Below are positions 14,130 through 19,805 of a stretch of 20,176 nucleotides of DNA, one piece after another. How positions within the stretch are numbered: the first letter of the stretch is position 1; each line of letters begins with the position of its first letter. The translations under genes and the position numbers were made by a program. The notes below the pieces were generated by a model. The model was not told where the DNA came from and ran no database searches. It saw only the letters and a list, made by a program, of their open reading frames with translations. This DNA comes from a virus: IMG/VR virus record IMGVR_UViG_3300020220_000426, positions 1 through 20,176 of that record. One strand, given 5' to 3'.

Positions 14130-16622
14130 TCACGAAAAAAAACTACTTAAAGAACCTGTACGTTCGTGTTTCCAACCAATACATTCTAGCACAGATTTAA
14201 GAGGTTCTAAGAACGATTTCTCAAACTGTAGTGCGTGGTCAATATATTTGTCCAATCCAAATTCAGGGGGAAGCGTGTTGAAAAATGAAATAACATTCTC
14301 GCTGATTGGATTGGGTGTCTTTAAATAGATAAATTTGATTTTTTCTCCTTCTTGGATAAGAGGAAATCTATTAGTAACTTTATACTGCTTAATATAGTGA
14401 TTATACAATAATGCACCTCTGACAGCAATAGGAGTACTCTTCTTATAAATTTGAGAATAACTCCTGTACTTCTCAAGACCATTACAACCTCGCGGGAATG
14501 CAATATCTAGGTAGTTTTGTCTCTTGGTGTCTGACCTAATCTGGTCAATAAAATCAATCATAGTGTCATTCGTGCCTTCAATCATAATCTTATATGCCTC
14601 CTCAAGTTTGTCCCTGAAGTAGGCGGGGGTTGAAGACCGTTGAGTTTCAAGACCCATAATTTTCATTTTAGGTTGTTTATACCGAACTCCCTCGCTGTCC
14701 CATACATTTAGAATGTATCGTTTCTTGGCAGTCCAGATGCCACGGTTCGCAATATTCTCACGCTTCATGAACATTTTCTGGTCAAACGCATTTACATACG
14801 TTGCCAGTTCTTTGTAACAACCTTCAATATAAGGCTCAAGTTCCACTTGACAGATCTTGTCAAGGAACCCCACAACTTTCTCATCAGACGGCGTTCCTCC
14901 CTTGAATACAGATTTAACCAGATCGCCCAGATTAAGATAAATGGAATCAGTATCAACAGCAATAACATAATCTTTATTCTCCGTTTTAAGTATCTTATTC
15001 AGGTATTCATTCATTTTATTTTCAATCCAGCGGATTGAGAGTTGTCCTGAAAGAGTAATTGCTTCAGCATTCTCTATTCGGAAATAGCGAAAATACTCAT
15101 TACCAATCGCACCATAGGCAGAGTTTAATTGAATCTTACGTGCCATTTGAATGTTATTGTACTTGGCAATATCCTTGACTAGTTGAGGATTCTTGGTATT
15201 CTCATATTCTTGTTTAGCAGCAAGCATCTTCTTCTTATAAATGGTGCGATCTTTATAGATCTTTTCCATAAGTTTAGGAAGGAAACCCTGTTTCTCTGTA
15301 GTAAAGAATGTACCATTAGGACAGATTGTTTGACCGCAGAGGTCAGACAGGTCCAGTTCCTTATTCAAGAGTTTATCTACATTCACTGAATCGTGACGGT
15401 GTTCCAACAAAGTTTCTGGACTGATGTTGTACTGCATAATCAGGTGAGGATACAATGAGTTAAGGTCAAAGTTCACCACCCAATCATAGATACCAGGAAT
15501 AGGTTCTTTTACATAAGCACCAGCATACTGCTGATCTTTTGTGCTTTCAGTCTTAAATGGGATGACAATATTTTCACGAGACAGGGCATCGTAAATAATA
15601 CTGTCCCACACACGAACCTGATAGAATACATCCTCAAAATTTACTTTGGCATCGTATGCCATCGTAACAGCAAGTTCAATCAGTTTCATCTTATCTTCCA
15701 ACATATCCACAAGTTCTACGTCATGGATGTTGTACTCAATAAATTTCTGCCAGTTGCTGCGGTAGAAGTCTTGAAAGTTTTCAAACTCACTGTGGTCAAG
15801 TTTCTGCTGACCAAGTTCCACATAAGCGATATGATCTAACCGATAACTCTCCTGATTAGTATAGGTAAACTTCTGATAGAGGTCATAGTAGTCTAATGTA
15901 GCGACTCCGTAGATATCATAGTAAAGTTTTTTCTGACCTTTCACATAAAGTTCTCGTTCCTTAACCATGTTCCAGCATGACAGTGAACGCATATGTTTTG
16001 TGGATAACACACGATCCATGCGACGACAGATAAATGGCATATCAAAGAACTTGACATTCCATCCAGTCACAATGTCAGGAGTTTTCTGCACCCAATACTC
16101 TAGGAACTTTCCGAGAAGTTCTCGTTCATTCTTACAGTAAACATAATGCACATCAGAGCGAGTGTTATTAAACTCACCACAACCCCAAGTAATGATTTGC
16201 TTGCTGTTAAAATCTTTTACTGTGATGCAGAGAATTTCTTCGGATGCTTCTTCTACACTAGGAAAACCATTCTCTGATGTAGTCTCAATGTCCAGAGACA
16301 TAATATTGAGTTGAGCAAAATCATAATCAACATCACCAGGATATTTGTCAAGAATATACTGATAGAGATACTTAGTATTACCATAGATAGTAAAATTATC
16401 TACAGTCTCATAGGTCTGCACAAACTCTTTTGCTTCCTTGATGCTACTAAACTTTACTGGTTCTACATAAGAACCTTCAAGAGTTTTATGCTTGGTTTTC
16501 TTTTTGGACGGAACAAACAGGGTAGGGCAAAACCCCTCTCTGTGTTCTACTCGCTCACCACCACTGAATCCACGATACAGAACGGTATCGTTGATAATGG
16601 CAACATTAGTATAAAAATTCAT
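14130..16622 (-). CDS. 43: DNA polymerase, T4 gp43-like family B
   Basis: Replicative family B polymerase with 3'-5' proofreading (830 aa; T4 gp43 has 898). Exonuclease motifs: MSLDIETT (D111, E113), TGWNVKFFDMPFICRR (about 186-201) and YNIHD (297-301). Polymerase motif A is DLNSLYP (386-392, with the catalytic Asp first), motif B is KIQLNSAYG (496-504) and motif C is VDTDS (556-560, catalytic D557 and D559). The order and spacing are complete, so both activities should be intact. The chosen ATG 16622 shares a base with the preceding TGA (TGATG); a TTG three bases earlier is not needed. The C-terminus is short and does not obviously end in a clamp-binding motif longer than LSSFFS. Confidence 0.97.
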   Translation of the reverse strand: MNFYTNVAIINDTVLYRGFSGGERVEHREGFCPTLFVPSKKKTKHKTLEGSYVEPVKFSSIKEAKEFVQTYETVDNFTIYGNTKYLYQYILDKYPGDVDYDFAQLNIMSLDIETTSENGFPSVEEASEEILCITVKDFNSKQIITWGCGEFNNTRSDVHYVYCKNERELLGKFLEYWVQKTPDIVTGWNVKFFDMPFICRRMDRVLSTKHMRSLSCWNMVKERELYVKGQKKLYYDIYGVATLDYYDLYQKFTYTNQESYRLDHIAYVELGQQKLDHSEFENFQDFYRSNWQKFIEYNIHDVELVDMLEDKMKLIELAVTMAYDAKVNFEDVFYQVRVWDSIIYDALSRENIVIPFKTESTKDQQYAGAYVKEPIPGIYDWVVNFDLNSLYPHLIMQYNISPETLLEHRHDSVNVDKLLNKELDLSDLCGQTICPNGTFFTTEKQGFLPKLMEKIYKDRTIYKKKMLAAKQEYENTKNPQLVKDIAKYNNIQMARKIQLNSAYGAIGNEYFRYFRIENAEAITLSGQLSIRWIENKMNEYLNKILKTENKDYVIAVDTDSIYLNLGDLVKSVFKGGTPSDEKVVGFLDKICQVELEPYIEGCYKELATYVNAFDQKMFMKRENIANRGIWTAKKRYILNVWDSEGVRYKQPKMKIMGLETQRSSTPAYFRDKLEEAYKIMIEGTNDTMIDFIDQIRSDTKRQNYLDIAFPRGCNGLEKYRSYSQIYKKSTPIAVRGALLYNHYIKQYKVTNRFPLIQEGEKIKFIYLKTPNPISENVISFFNTLPPEFGLDKYIDHALQFEKSFLEPLKSVLECIGWKHERTGSLSSFFS

Positions 16623-16948
16623 CAACCAACTACATCACGGTAAAATTTTAGCAGATCCTCACGAGGTTCTACAATAGTCAGAATATCAGAAGATCTGATG
16701 GGAATTTGTTTTTGATAAGAATAATCAATAAAATTATCAAGCGTTAGAAATACTCTTGCACTTTCTCTACAAGTAAACTCAACTCCAAACTCTAAAGAAT
16801 TATCAGGAATTTCTTCATCATCTTTATAAAGATAATTGCGTACAATTTCTTTAGGATTGACTAATACACAATCAGCATCTTCACCCTCTCGTTCTTCAAT
16901 CTCCGAGATCAGTGTCTGATGAGTCTTCAATAAAATCACCTTTACCAT
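16622..16948 (-). CDS. Sm-like small protein, paralogue 2 (108 aa)
   Basis: A 108-aa protein of unknown function. It begins MVKVILLKTHQTLISEIEER and ends DILTIVEPREDLLKFYRDVVG. It is clearly related to the preceding gene's product: both have V-x-LLK near the start, a beta-rich middle with V-x-P, and a C-terminal block T-x-x-EP-(R/K)-x-D-(L/I)-L-x-x-Y-x-x-x-VG. The short-strand pattern recalls Sm/Lsm-like folds. The gene overlaps the upstream paralogue by 53 bases; the start is supported by alignment with that paralogue and by GGAG nine bases upstream. Its stop overlaps the gp43 start. A role in replisome or RNA regulation is only suggested by position. Confidence 0.8.
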   Translation of the reverse strand: MVKVILLKTHQTLISEIEEREGEDADCVLVNPKEIVRNYLYKDDEEIPDNSLEFGVEFTCRESARVFLTLDNFIDYSYQKQIPIRSSDILTIVEPREDLLKFYRDVVG

Positions 16949-17249
16949 CTTCTTGCACTCCTACATTTTTAACGTAACTATCTAGTATATCATCCTTGGG
17001 TTCGCATGAGGTAACTACCCAATCATATGGAACAAAATAAGTTTCATCTTTAGATGTAATTAACCATGGTTCAAAGTTAATTAGATTTTGTTGTGTTTCT
17101 TCATTCAAAAGTTGTTGTTGTGAAATAGTTAACCTTACTGGTCTGATAAAAACTAGACTCATTTGTTTATCAGTTTCTTTATCAATAATTTCACGTACAT
17201 CAGCAATAATTTCTTCCCCCGACTTCAACAGGACAAGTTGAACAGACAT
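16896..17249 (-). CDS. Sm-like small protein, paralogue 1 (117 aa)
   Basis: A 117-aa protein beginning MSVQLVLLKSGEEIIADVRE, the 'LKSGE-x-I-I-A-D' pattern I recall from Sm-like phage proteins, and containing VVTSCEPKDDILDSYVKNVG, shared with the next gene. A highly acidic tail (EDGKGDFIEDSSDTDLGD) follows. No enzyme motif is present. Sm/Lsm folds usually bind RNA, but here that is inference. It is the first gene after the sigma70-type promoter at 17273-17301, with a leader of about 17 bases and no clear SD, so it would be expressed early with gp43, UvsX, gp41 and MazG. Confidence 0.82.
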   Translation of the reverse strand: MSVQLVLLKSGEEIIADVREIIDKETDKQMSLVFIRPVRLTISQQQLLNEETQQNLINFEPWLITSKDETYFVPYDWVVTSCEPKDDILDSYVKNVGVQEDGKGDFIEDSSDTDLGD

Positions 17250-17272
17250 AATTTTCGTATAAACTACACCCC

Positions 17273-17301
17273 ATTATAACATGAGATTAGTTTAATGACA
17301 A
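17273..17301 (-). promoter_or_regulatory. Sigma70-type early promoter
   Basis: TTGTCA (17301-17296), a 17-base spacer and a perfect TATAAT (17278-17273) on the minus strand: five of six and six of six to consensus at ideal spacing. The start of transcription is expected near 17266, 17 bases before ATG 17249. The -35 box lies in the last codons of the nucleotidyltransferase gene, whose TAA stop is inside the spacer. It is the best host-type promoter in the window and would drive the Sm-like pair, gp43, UvsX, gp41 and MazG. Confidence 0.82.
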
Positions 17302-17997
17302 GCTGGCAACCTTAAGATTTCTTAAATGGGTTGAAAGTTTATCTAGATATCCTCTGTTACGGAGTTCTTTAAACACGAGGTTTTCTACAGCAAACTCACC
17401 ACCTCTCTGAATAGATGATGCTCTCATGTTACGAAGTTTCTCTTTCAGTTTCTCAAATGCATCACGATCATCTGCTTTATTACCAATCAGGAAATCAATT
17501 TTCTCCATGTACTGCTGCACTTTTCTAGTAATGCAGGGATCTGAAAGATTTACTTCCTGATACACTGGACGACGAATCCAGAAACTATTTGTCAGCGAAA
17601 ATACTCCTTGTCCTGATGGTACAGGATCTCTTCTATCTTGGGCATAGAGTTCAACATCATGTCCATAGATTTTAATATCGTGCGTGAGAGACCAAAGTTG
17701 TTTCTTGTCTCTAAGGTAATCATCAATAAGATCAGGACAATCGGCAATATCTTCCTTACTGACGAGAAGATGAAGATCAAGATCAGAATACTTAGTATAG
17801 TTGTAATTGGCATTTCCACCAACAAGGATTACATCAATAATAGCATAATTTGGAATGTTAGCAAACTGCGCCCATTCTTCTGCAACACGCAGTAGTGCTT
17901 CTCTAACCTCTGGTTTGATTGCTTCCCCCACCCAGAACTTAGGATTTAAATTATTATTATAACGAAGAGTTAGTTTGAGGTCTCTATAAGTTTTCAT
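17287..17997 (-). CDS. Polymerase-beta-type nucleotidyltransferase domain protein
   Basis: A 236-aa protein with a minimal nucleotidyltransferase fold. VGGNANYNYTKYSDLDLHLL (about residues 59-78) holds the Gly-rich motif, and the D-x-D metal pair sits in SDLDLHL. The third acidic residue is probably in GHDVELYAQD (about 109-118). The N-terminal LNPKFWVGEAIKPEVREALL is a helix I recall preceding such domains in T4-like marine phages. The C-terminal 100 residues are helical and basic (LKEKLRNMRASSIQRGGEF). Family members transfer NMP groups to RNA, proteins or antibiotics; the target here is unknown. It follows the 52-aa gene with GGAGG 12 bases from its ATG, and its 3' end contains the early promoter of the next unit. 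Confidence 0.82.
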   Translation of the reverse strand: MKTYRDLKLTLRYNNNLNPKFWVGEAIKPEVREALLRVAEEWAQFANIPNYAIIDVILVGGNANYNYTKYSDLDLHLLVSKEDIADCPDLIDDYLRDKKQLWSLTHDIKIYGHDVELYAQDRRDPVPSGQGVFSLTNSFWIRRPVYQEVNLSDPCITRKVQQYMEKIDFLIGNKADDRDAFEKLKEKLRNMRASSIQRGGEFAVENLVFKELRNRGYLDKLSTHLRNLKVASLSLN

Positions 17998-18002
17998 TAA
18001 TC

Positions 18003-18161
18003 TTAATCGCCTCCACGAGATGAACTGGACTTAGATGCACATACCTTTTGTCCAGTTGACTTATATGTTGTAGTTCTACCATAGCACTTTGCTTTTGGTT
18101 TTGGAGGATTAGCACCAAAATCTCCCTTCATTTCAGTAATATATTGCTTAAAGGTCTTCAT
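18003..18161 (-). CDS. 52-aa basic protein with capsid-targeting-like leader
   Basis: ATG 18161 to TAA 18003 encodes 52 aa. The N-terminus MKTFKQYITE closely resembles the T4 capsid-targeting leader MKTYQEFIAE, the ten residues that send internal proteins into the prohead and are cut by protease gp21 after an (I/L)-x-E site. Here the site would be I-T-E, leaving a 42-residue peptide that is strongly basic, with two Cys (about 26 and 41) and a Ser-rich end (SKSSSSRGGD). A TATAAATA late promoter lies 13 bases before the ATG. AAGG abuts the ATG, so the leader is very short (about seven bases) and the SD is poorly spaced. It is likely a small internal head protein; this is inference from the leader and promoter. 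Confidence 0.72.
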   Translation of the reverse strand: MKTFKQYITEMKGDFGANPPKPKAKCYGRTTTYKSTGQKVCASKSSSSRGGD

Positions 18162-18174
18162 CCTTTTTTATTTT

Positions 18175-18182
18175 TATTTATA
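18175..18182 (-). promoter_or_regulatory. T4-type late promoter TATAAATA
   Basis: An exact TATAAATA on the minus strand, 13 bases before ATG 18161. Its first T is the last base of the upstream terminator T-run. Transcription should start about 18169, leaving an almost leaderless message for the 52-aa gene and continuing into the nucleotidyltransferase gene. Confidence 0.78.
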
Positions 18183-18223
18183 AAAAAAGGGGGGACTCCT
18201 CTGATATTTGCCAGAGGATCCCC
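18182..18223 (-). terminator. Rho-independent terminator after hsp20
   Basis: On the minus strand GGGGA pairs with TCCCC and TCCTCTG pairs with CAGAGGA, a 12-bp stem with one bulged base and an eight-base loop, followed by extra C and seven T residues. It lies 23 bases beyond the hsp20 stop. Confidence 0.9.
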
Positions 18224-18243
18224 GCGCCGACGATATTCAATTC

Positions 18244-18251
18244 TATTTATT
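18244..18251 (-). promoter_or_regulatory. AATAAATA late-promoter-like motif at hsp20 stop
   Basis: AATAAATA overlaps the TAA of hsp20 (F-K-stop), the same context as at 8046-8053. Because a terminator follows directly, any RNA from it would be short unless it reads through, so its use as a promoter is doubtful. Confidence 0.2.
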
Positions 18252-18678
18252 TAAACTCATATGTTTTTTTCTTCTGATGGTCTGGGATAACTCTCTTAAG
18301 TTTAACGACCAGCATACCATTATCAAATTGAACATCAGTTACTTCAACATCATCAGATAAAGTTCTGCTCCAGGTAAATGCCCTTTTTGCAATTCCTCTG
18401 TGCAGATACTCATCTTCATATTCTTCTTCTGCTTTTTTACATTCAACAAAAAGTTTATTCCATTCTGTAGAAACTGTAATATCATCTTTAGCATATCCAG
18501 CAAGTGCAAGTTCTAATCTAAAATCAATACTGGATTCTTTTACAAGATTATGTGGCGGATAGTTTGCTATATCCTCATGGACTGTGGCGAACCTACGAAT
18601 CCACTCATCCATTCCAATTCCAAATCTTGATGCATCATTTAAAAGCGCGTTAATATCGGCAATCTGATACTTAACCAT
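18247..18678 (-). CDS. hsp20: Small heat-shock protein, Hsp20 / alpha-crystallin family
   Basis: A 143-aa ATP-independent chaperone that binds unfolding proteins as an oligomer. The alpha-crystallin domain runs from about residue 48 (IDFRLELALAGYAKDDITV) to residue 136. Its conserved features include the strand with GIAKRAFTWSRTL, equivalent to the F-x-R-x-(F/I)-x-LP segment of the family, and the closing DNGMLVVKLKRVIP, equivalent to the G-x-L motif. The C-terminal extension is short (KKKTYEFK) and lacks an evident I-x-I/V motif. Hsp20 is a typical cyanophage gene. TAGGAGG eight bases before ATG 18678 is the strongest SD here. A terminator follows the gene, and another precedes its leader, so it may be transcribed alone. 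No clean promoter is seen in the leader; TTAAATAATA at 18731-18740 is only weakly late-promoter-like. Confidence 0.93.
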   Translation of the reverse strand: MVKYQIADINALLNDASRFGIGMDEWIRRFATVHEDIANYPPHNLVKESSIDFRLELALAGYAKDDITVSTEWNKLFVECKKAEEEYEDEYLHRGIAKRAFTWSRTLSDDVEVTDVQFDNGMLVVKLKRVIPDHQKKKTYEFK

Positions 18679-18681
18679 TTG

Positions 18682-18725
18682 TATGACCTCCTAAAAGCGT
18701 CTGTAGTTTATGTCCCCCTAAAGGC
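18682..18725 (-). repeat. Duplicated SD-like element in the hsp20 leader
   Basis: Two copies of a 17-base element (18682-18698 and 18709-18725) start 27 bases apart and match at 14 of 17 positions. On the minus strand they read GCTTTTAGGAGGTCATA and GCCTTTAGGGGGACATA. The first-named copy is the functional hsp20 SD. The other has a purine-rich SD core but no start codon after it. Confidence 0.6.
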
Positions 18726-18752
18726 GACACTATTATTTAACAACAAAGCATT

Positions 18753-18771
18753 AAAAAAGGGGTGTTACCCC
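18753..18771 (-). terminator. Rho-independent terminator after regA
   Basis: On the minus strand GGGGT-AAC-ACCCC followed by six T residues: a compact five-base-pair stem with a three-base loop, eight bases after the regA stop. It separates the gp62-regA unit from hsp20. Confidence 0.82.
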
Positions 18772-18778
18772 CCGAACA

Positions 18779-19216
18779 TCATTCTTCGGATGCCACTACT
18801 TTTTTCTTGCCGATGTTGTACTTTGCTTCCAAAGTCCACTCATCTTTTTCTTTATAAGCAATAACCTTGATTTGATTAAGAGGAGATACATCCTCAATTG
18901 CATCAGGTTTGGTTACACTAATCAGTTCCCAATCAACCAGAAGTTGAGTAATGCGATTGCGACGCTGAACATCATTCAACGTAAGGTTTGCTCGTTTGCC
19001 GTCAAGAGCAAACAGTTCCTTAAAATGAACGATATAATATCGTCCTTGCTTGTGTAAAATATGGCAGGATTGATAGAGTTTCTTTTCCTTCCGTGAAGCA
19101 ACTCCAATACGAGTTAAGGTCTCACGAACTTTAAGAAAGTCATCAGGCTCACTTAAAGTAACTTCTATCATTTCATTTGGTGACCAGGATACTTCAATGT
19201 CAGTCGCTGTAGTCAT
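18779..19216 (-). CDS. regA: Translational repressor RegA
   Basis: RNA-binding protein that blocks translation initiation on several early phage mRNAs, including replication genes, in T4. It has 145 aa. From residue 16 it matches T4 RegA throughout by eye: MIEVTLSEPDDFLKVRETL, YQSCHILHKQGRYYIVHFKE, LFALDGK, VDWELI and EWTLEAKYNIGKK. The first 15 residues (MTTATDIEVSWSPNE) precede the place where T4 RegA begins. ATG 19216 is still preferred because AGAGGTGG stands about seven bases upstream, whereas the internal ATG at 19171 has no SD. The start overlaps the gp62 stop (ATGA). The C-terminus is followed directly by a terminator. Confidence 0.93.
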   Translation of the reverse strand: MTTATDIEVSWSPNEMIEVTLSEPDDFLKVRETLTRIGVASRKEKKLYQSCHILHKQGRYYIVHFKELFALDGKRANLTLNDVQRRNRITQLLVDWELISVTKPDAIEDVSPLNQIKVIAYKEKDEWTLEAKYNIGKKKVVASEE

Positions 19217-19593
19217 TGTTTTCCACCTCTATACAATTTCAGTTTGATAAAATTTAGTTGATCGTCAGAAAGAATACTCAGAGCAGTCCTAGCTTTCTCA
19301 TTACTATAACCATAATAAGATTTAACTACTTCTAAATCATTCAATTTTTCTTTCTTTAACCAGGGAGAAAATCTCCGTTTTGGTCTGACAATATTTAGCA
19401 AAAAAATATATTGTAATTCTGTAGATAAATGATGATTGATATTCATCTCATTTGCCATCATTACAGTATCAATAAAACCAGAGAGACAGCGATTAACAAT
19501 ATATGGAGGATACTCTTTCTTATTCTCCTCCGTCATAATATTTTCTTTTTCGTGGTTGATAGAATTCAACCAATGTTTGAGTTCAGTTTTCAT
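19213..19593 (-). CDS. 62: Clamp-loader small subunit, gp62-like
   Basis: Small subunit of the phage clamp loader, which with gp44 ATPase opens and loads the gp45 sliding clamp. It has 126 aa, clearly shorter than T4 gp62 (187 aa), but matches the cyanophage form I recall: LKHWLNSIN near the start, YPPYIVNRCLSGFIDTVMMA (about 28-47), LQYIFLLNIVRPKRRFSPWL and YYGYSNEKARTALSILSDDQL. It is all helical with no ATPase motif, as expected. Position just before regA is the T4 order. It overlaps regA by ATGA and starts by ATGA overlap with the preceding small gene. The gp44 partner is not adjacent and must lie outside the window. Confidence 0.88.
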   Translation of the reverse strand: MKTELKHWLNSINHEKENIMTEENKKEYPPYIVNRCLSGFIDTVMMANEMNINHHLSTELQYIFLLNIVRPKRRFSPWLKKEKLNDLEVVKSYYGYSNEKARTALSILSDDQLNFIKLKLYRGGKQ

Positions 19594-19805
19594 GTTTTAA
19601 TCGTTCGCACAGGACCCATTACACCTTTACCTGACGAAGTAAATTGGTAAATCTGAACCGTGCCATCAAATTGAGTAACAACAATGTTATCTCCCTGAAT
19701 GACTGCCGAGGAAACATTAGTACCAAAGGTGGCAACGGGACCAGAAAGTGTGCGAAGTTGAGCGACACCGTTTTTAGCAACAACAAAATAAGATGTATTA
19801 GGCAT
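19590..19805 (-). CDS. Small beta-rich protein, 71 aa, unknown
   Basis: A 71-aa protein beginning MPNTSYFVVAKNGVAQLRTL and ending with a GKGVMGPVRTIKT tail. The alternating pattern (SAVIQGDNIVVTQFDGTVQIYQF) predicts four or five beta strands, like a single propeller-type blade or small barrel. Two segments echo each other: L-SGPVATF and M-GPVRTI. It has no catalytic motif and no membrane segment. It overlaps the methylase stop by eight bases and the gp62 start by ATGA, so it is expressed with them. Function unknown; a virion or clamp-loader accessory role cannot be told apart. Confidence 0.72.
   Translation of the reverse strand: MPNTSYFVVAKNGVAQLRTLSGPVATFGTNVSSAVIQGDNIVVTQFDGTVQIYQFTSSGKGVMGPVRTIKT

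Noticed and set aside
18679-18778. Possible small RNA or tRNA in the regA-hsp20 gap
   Set aside because: The gap is about 100 bases and is explained by a terminator, a leader and the SD repeat; no cloverleaf can be drawn.
19172-19216. Shorter RegA start at ATG 19171, as in T4
   Set aside because: No SD upstream, whereas ATG 19216 has AGAGGTGG and overlaps the gp62 stop.
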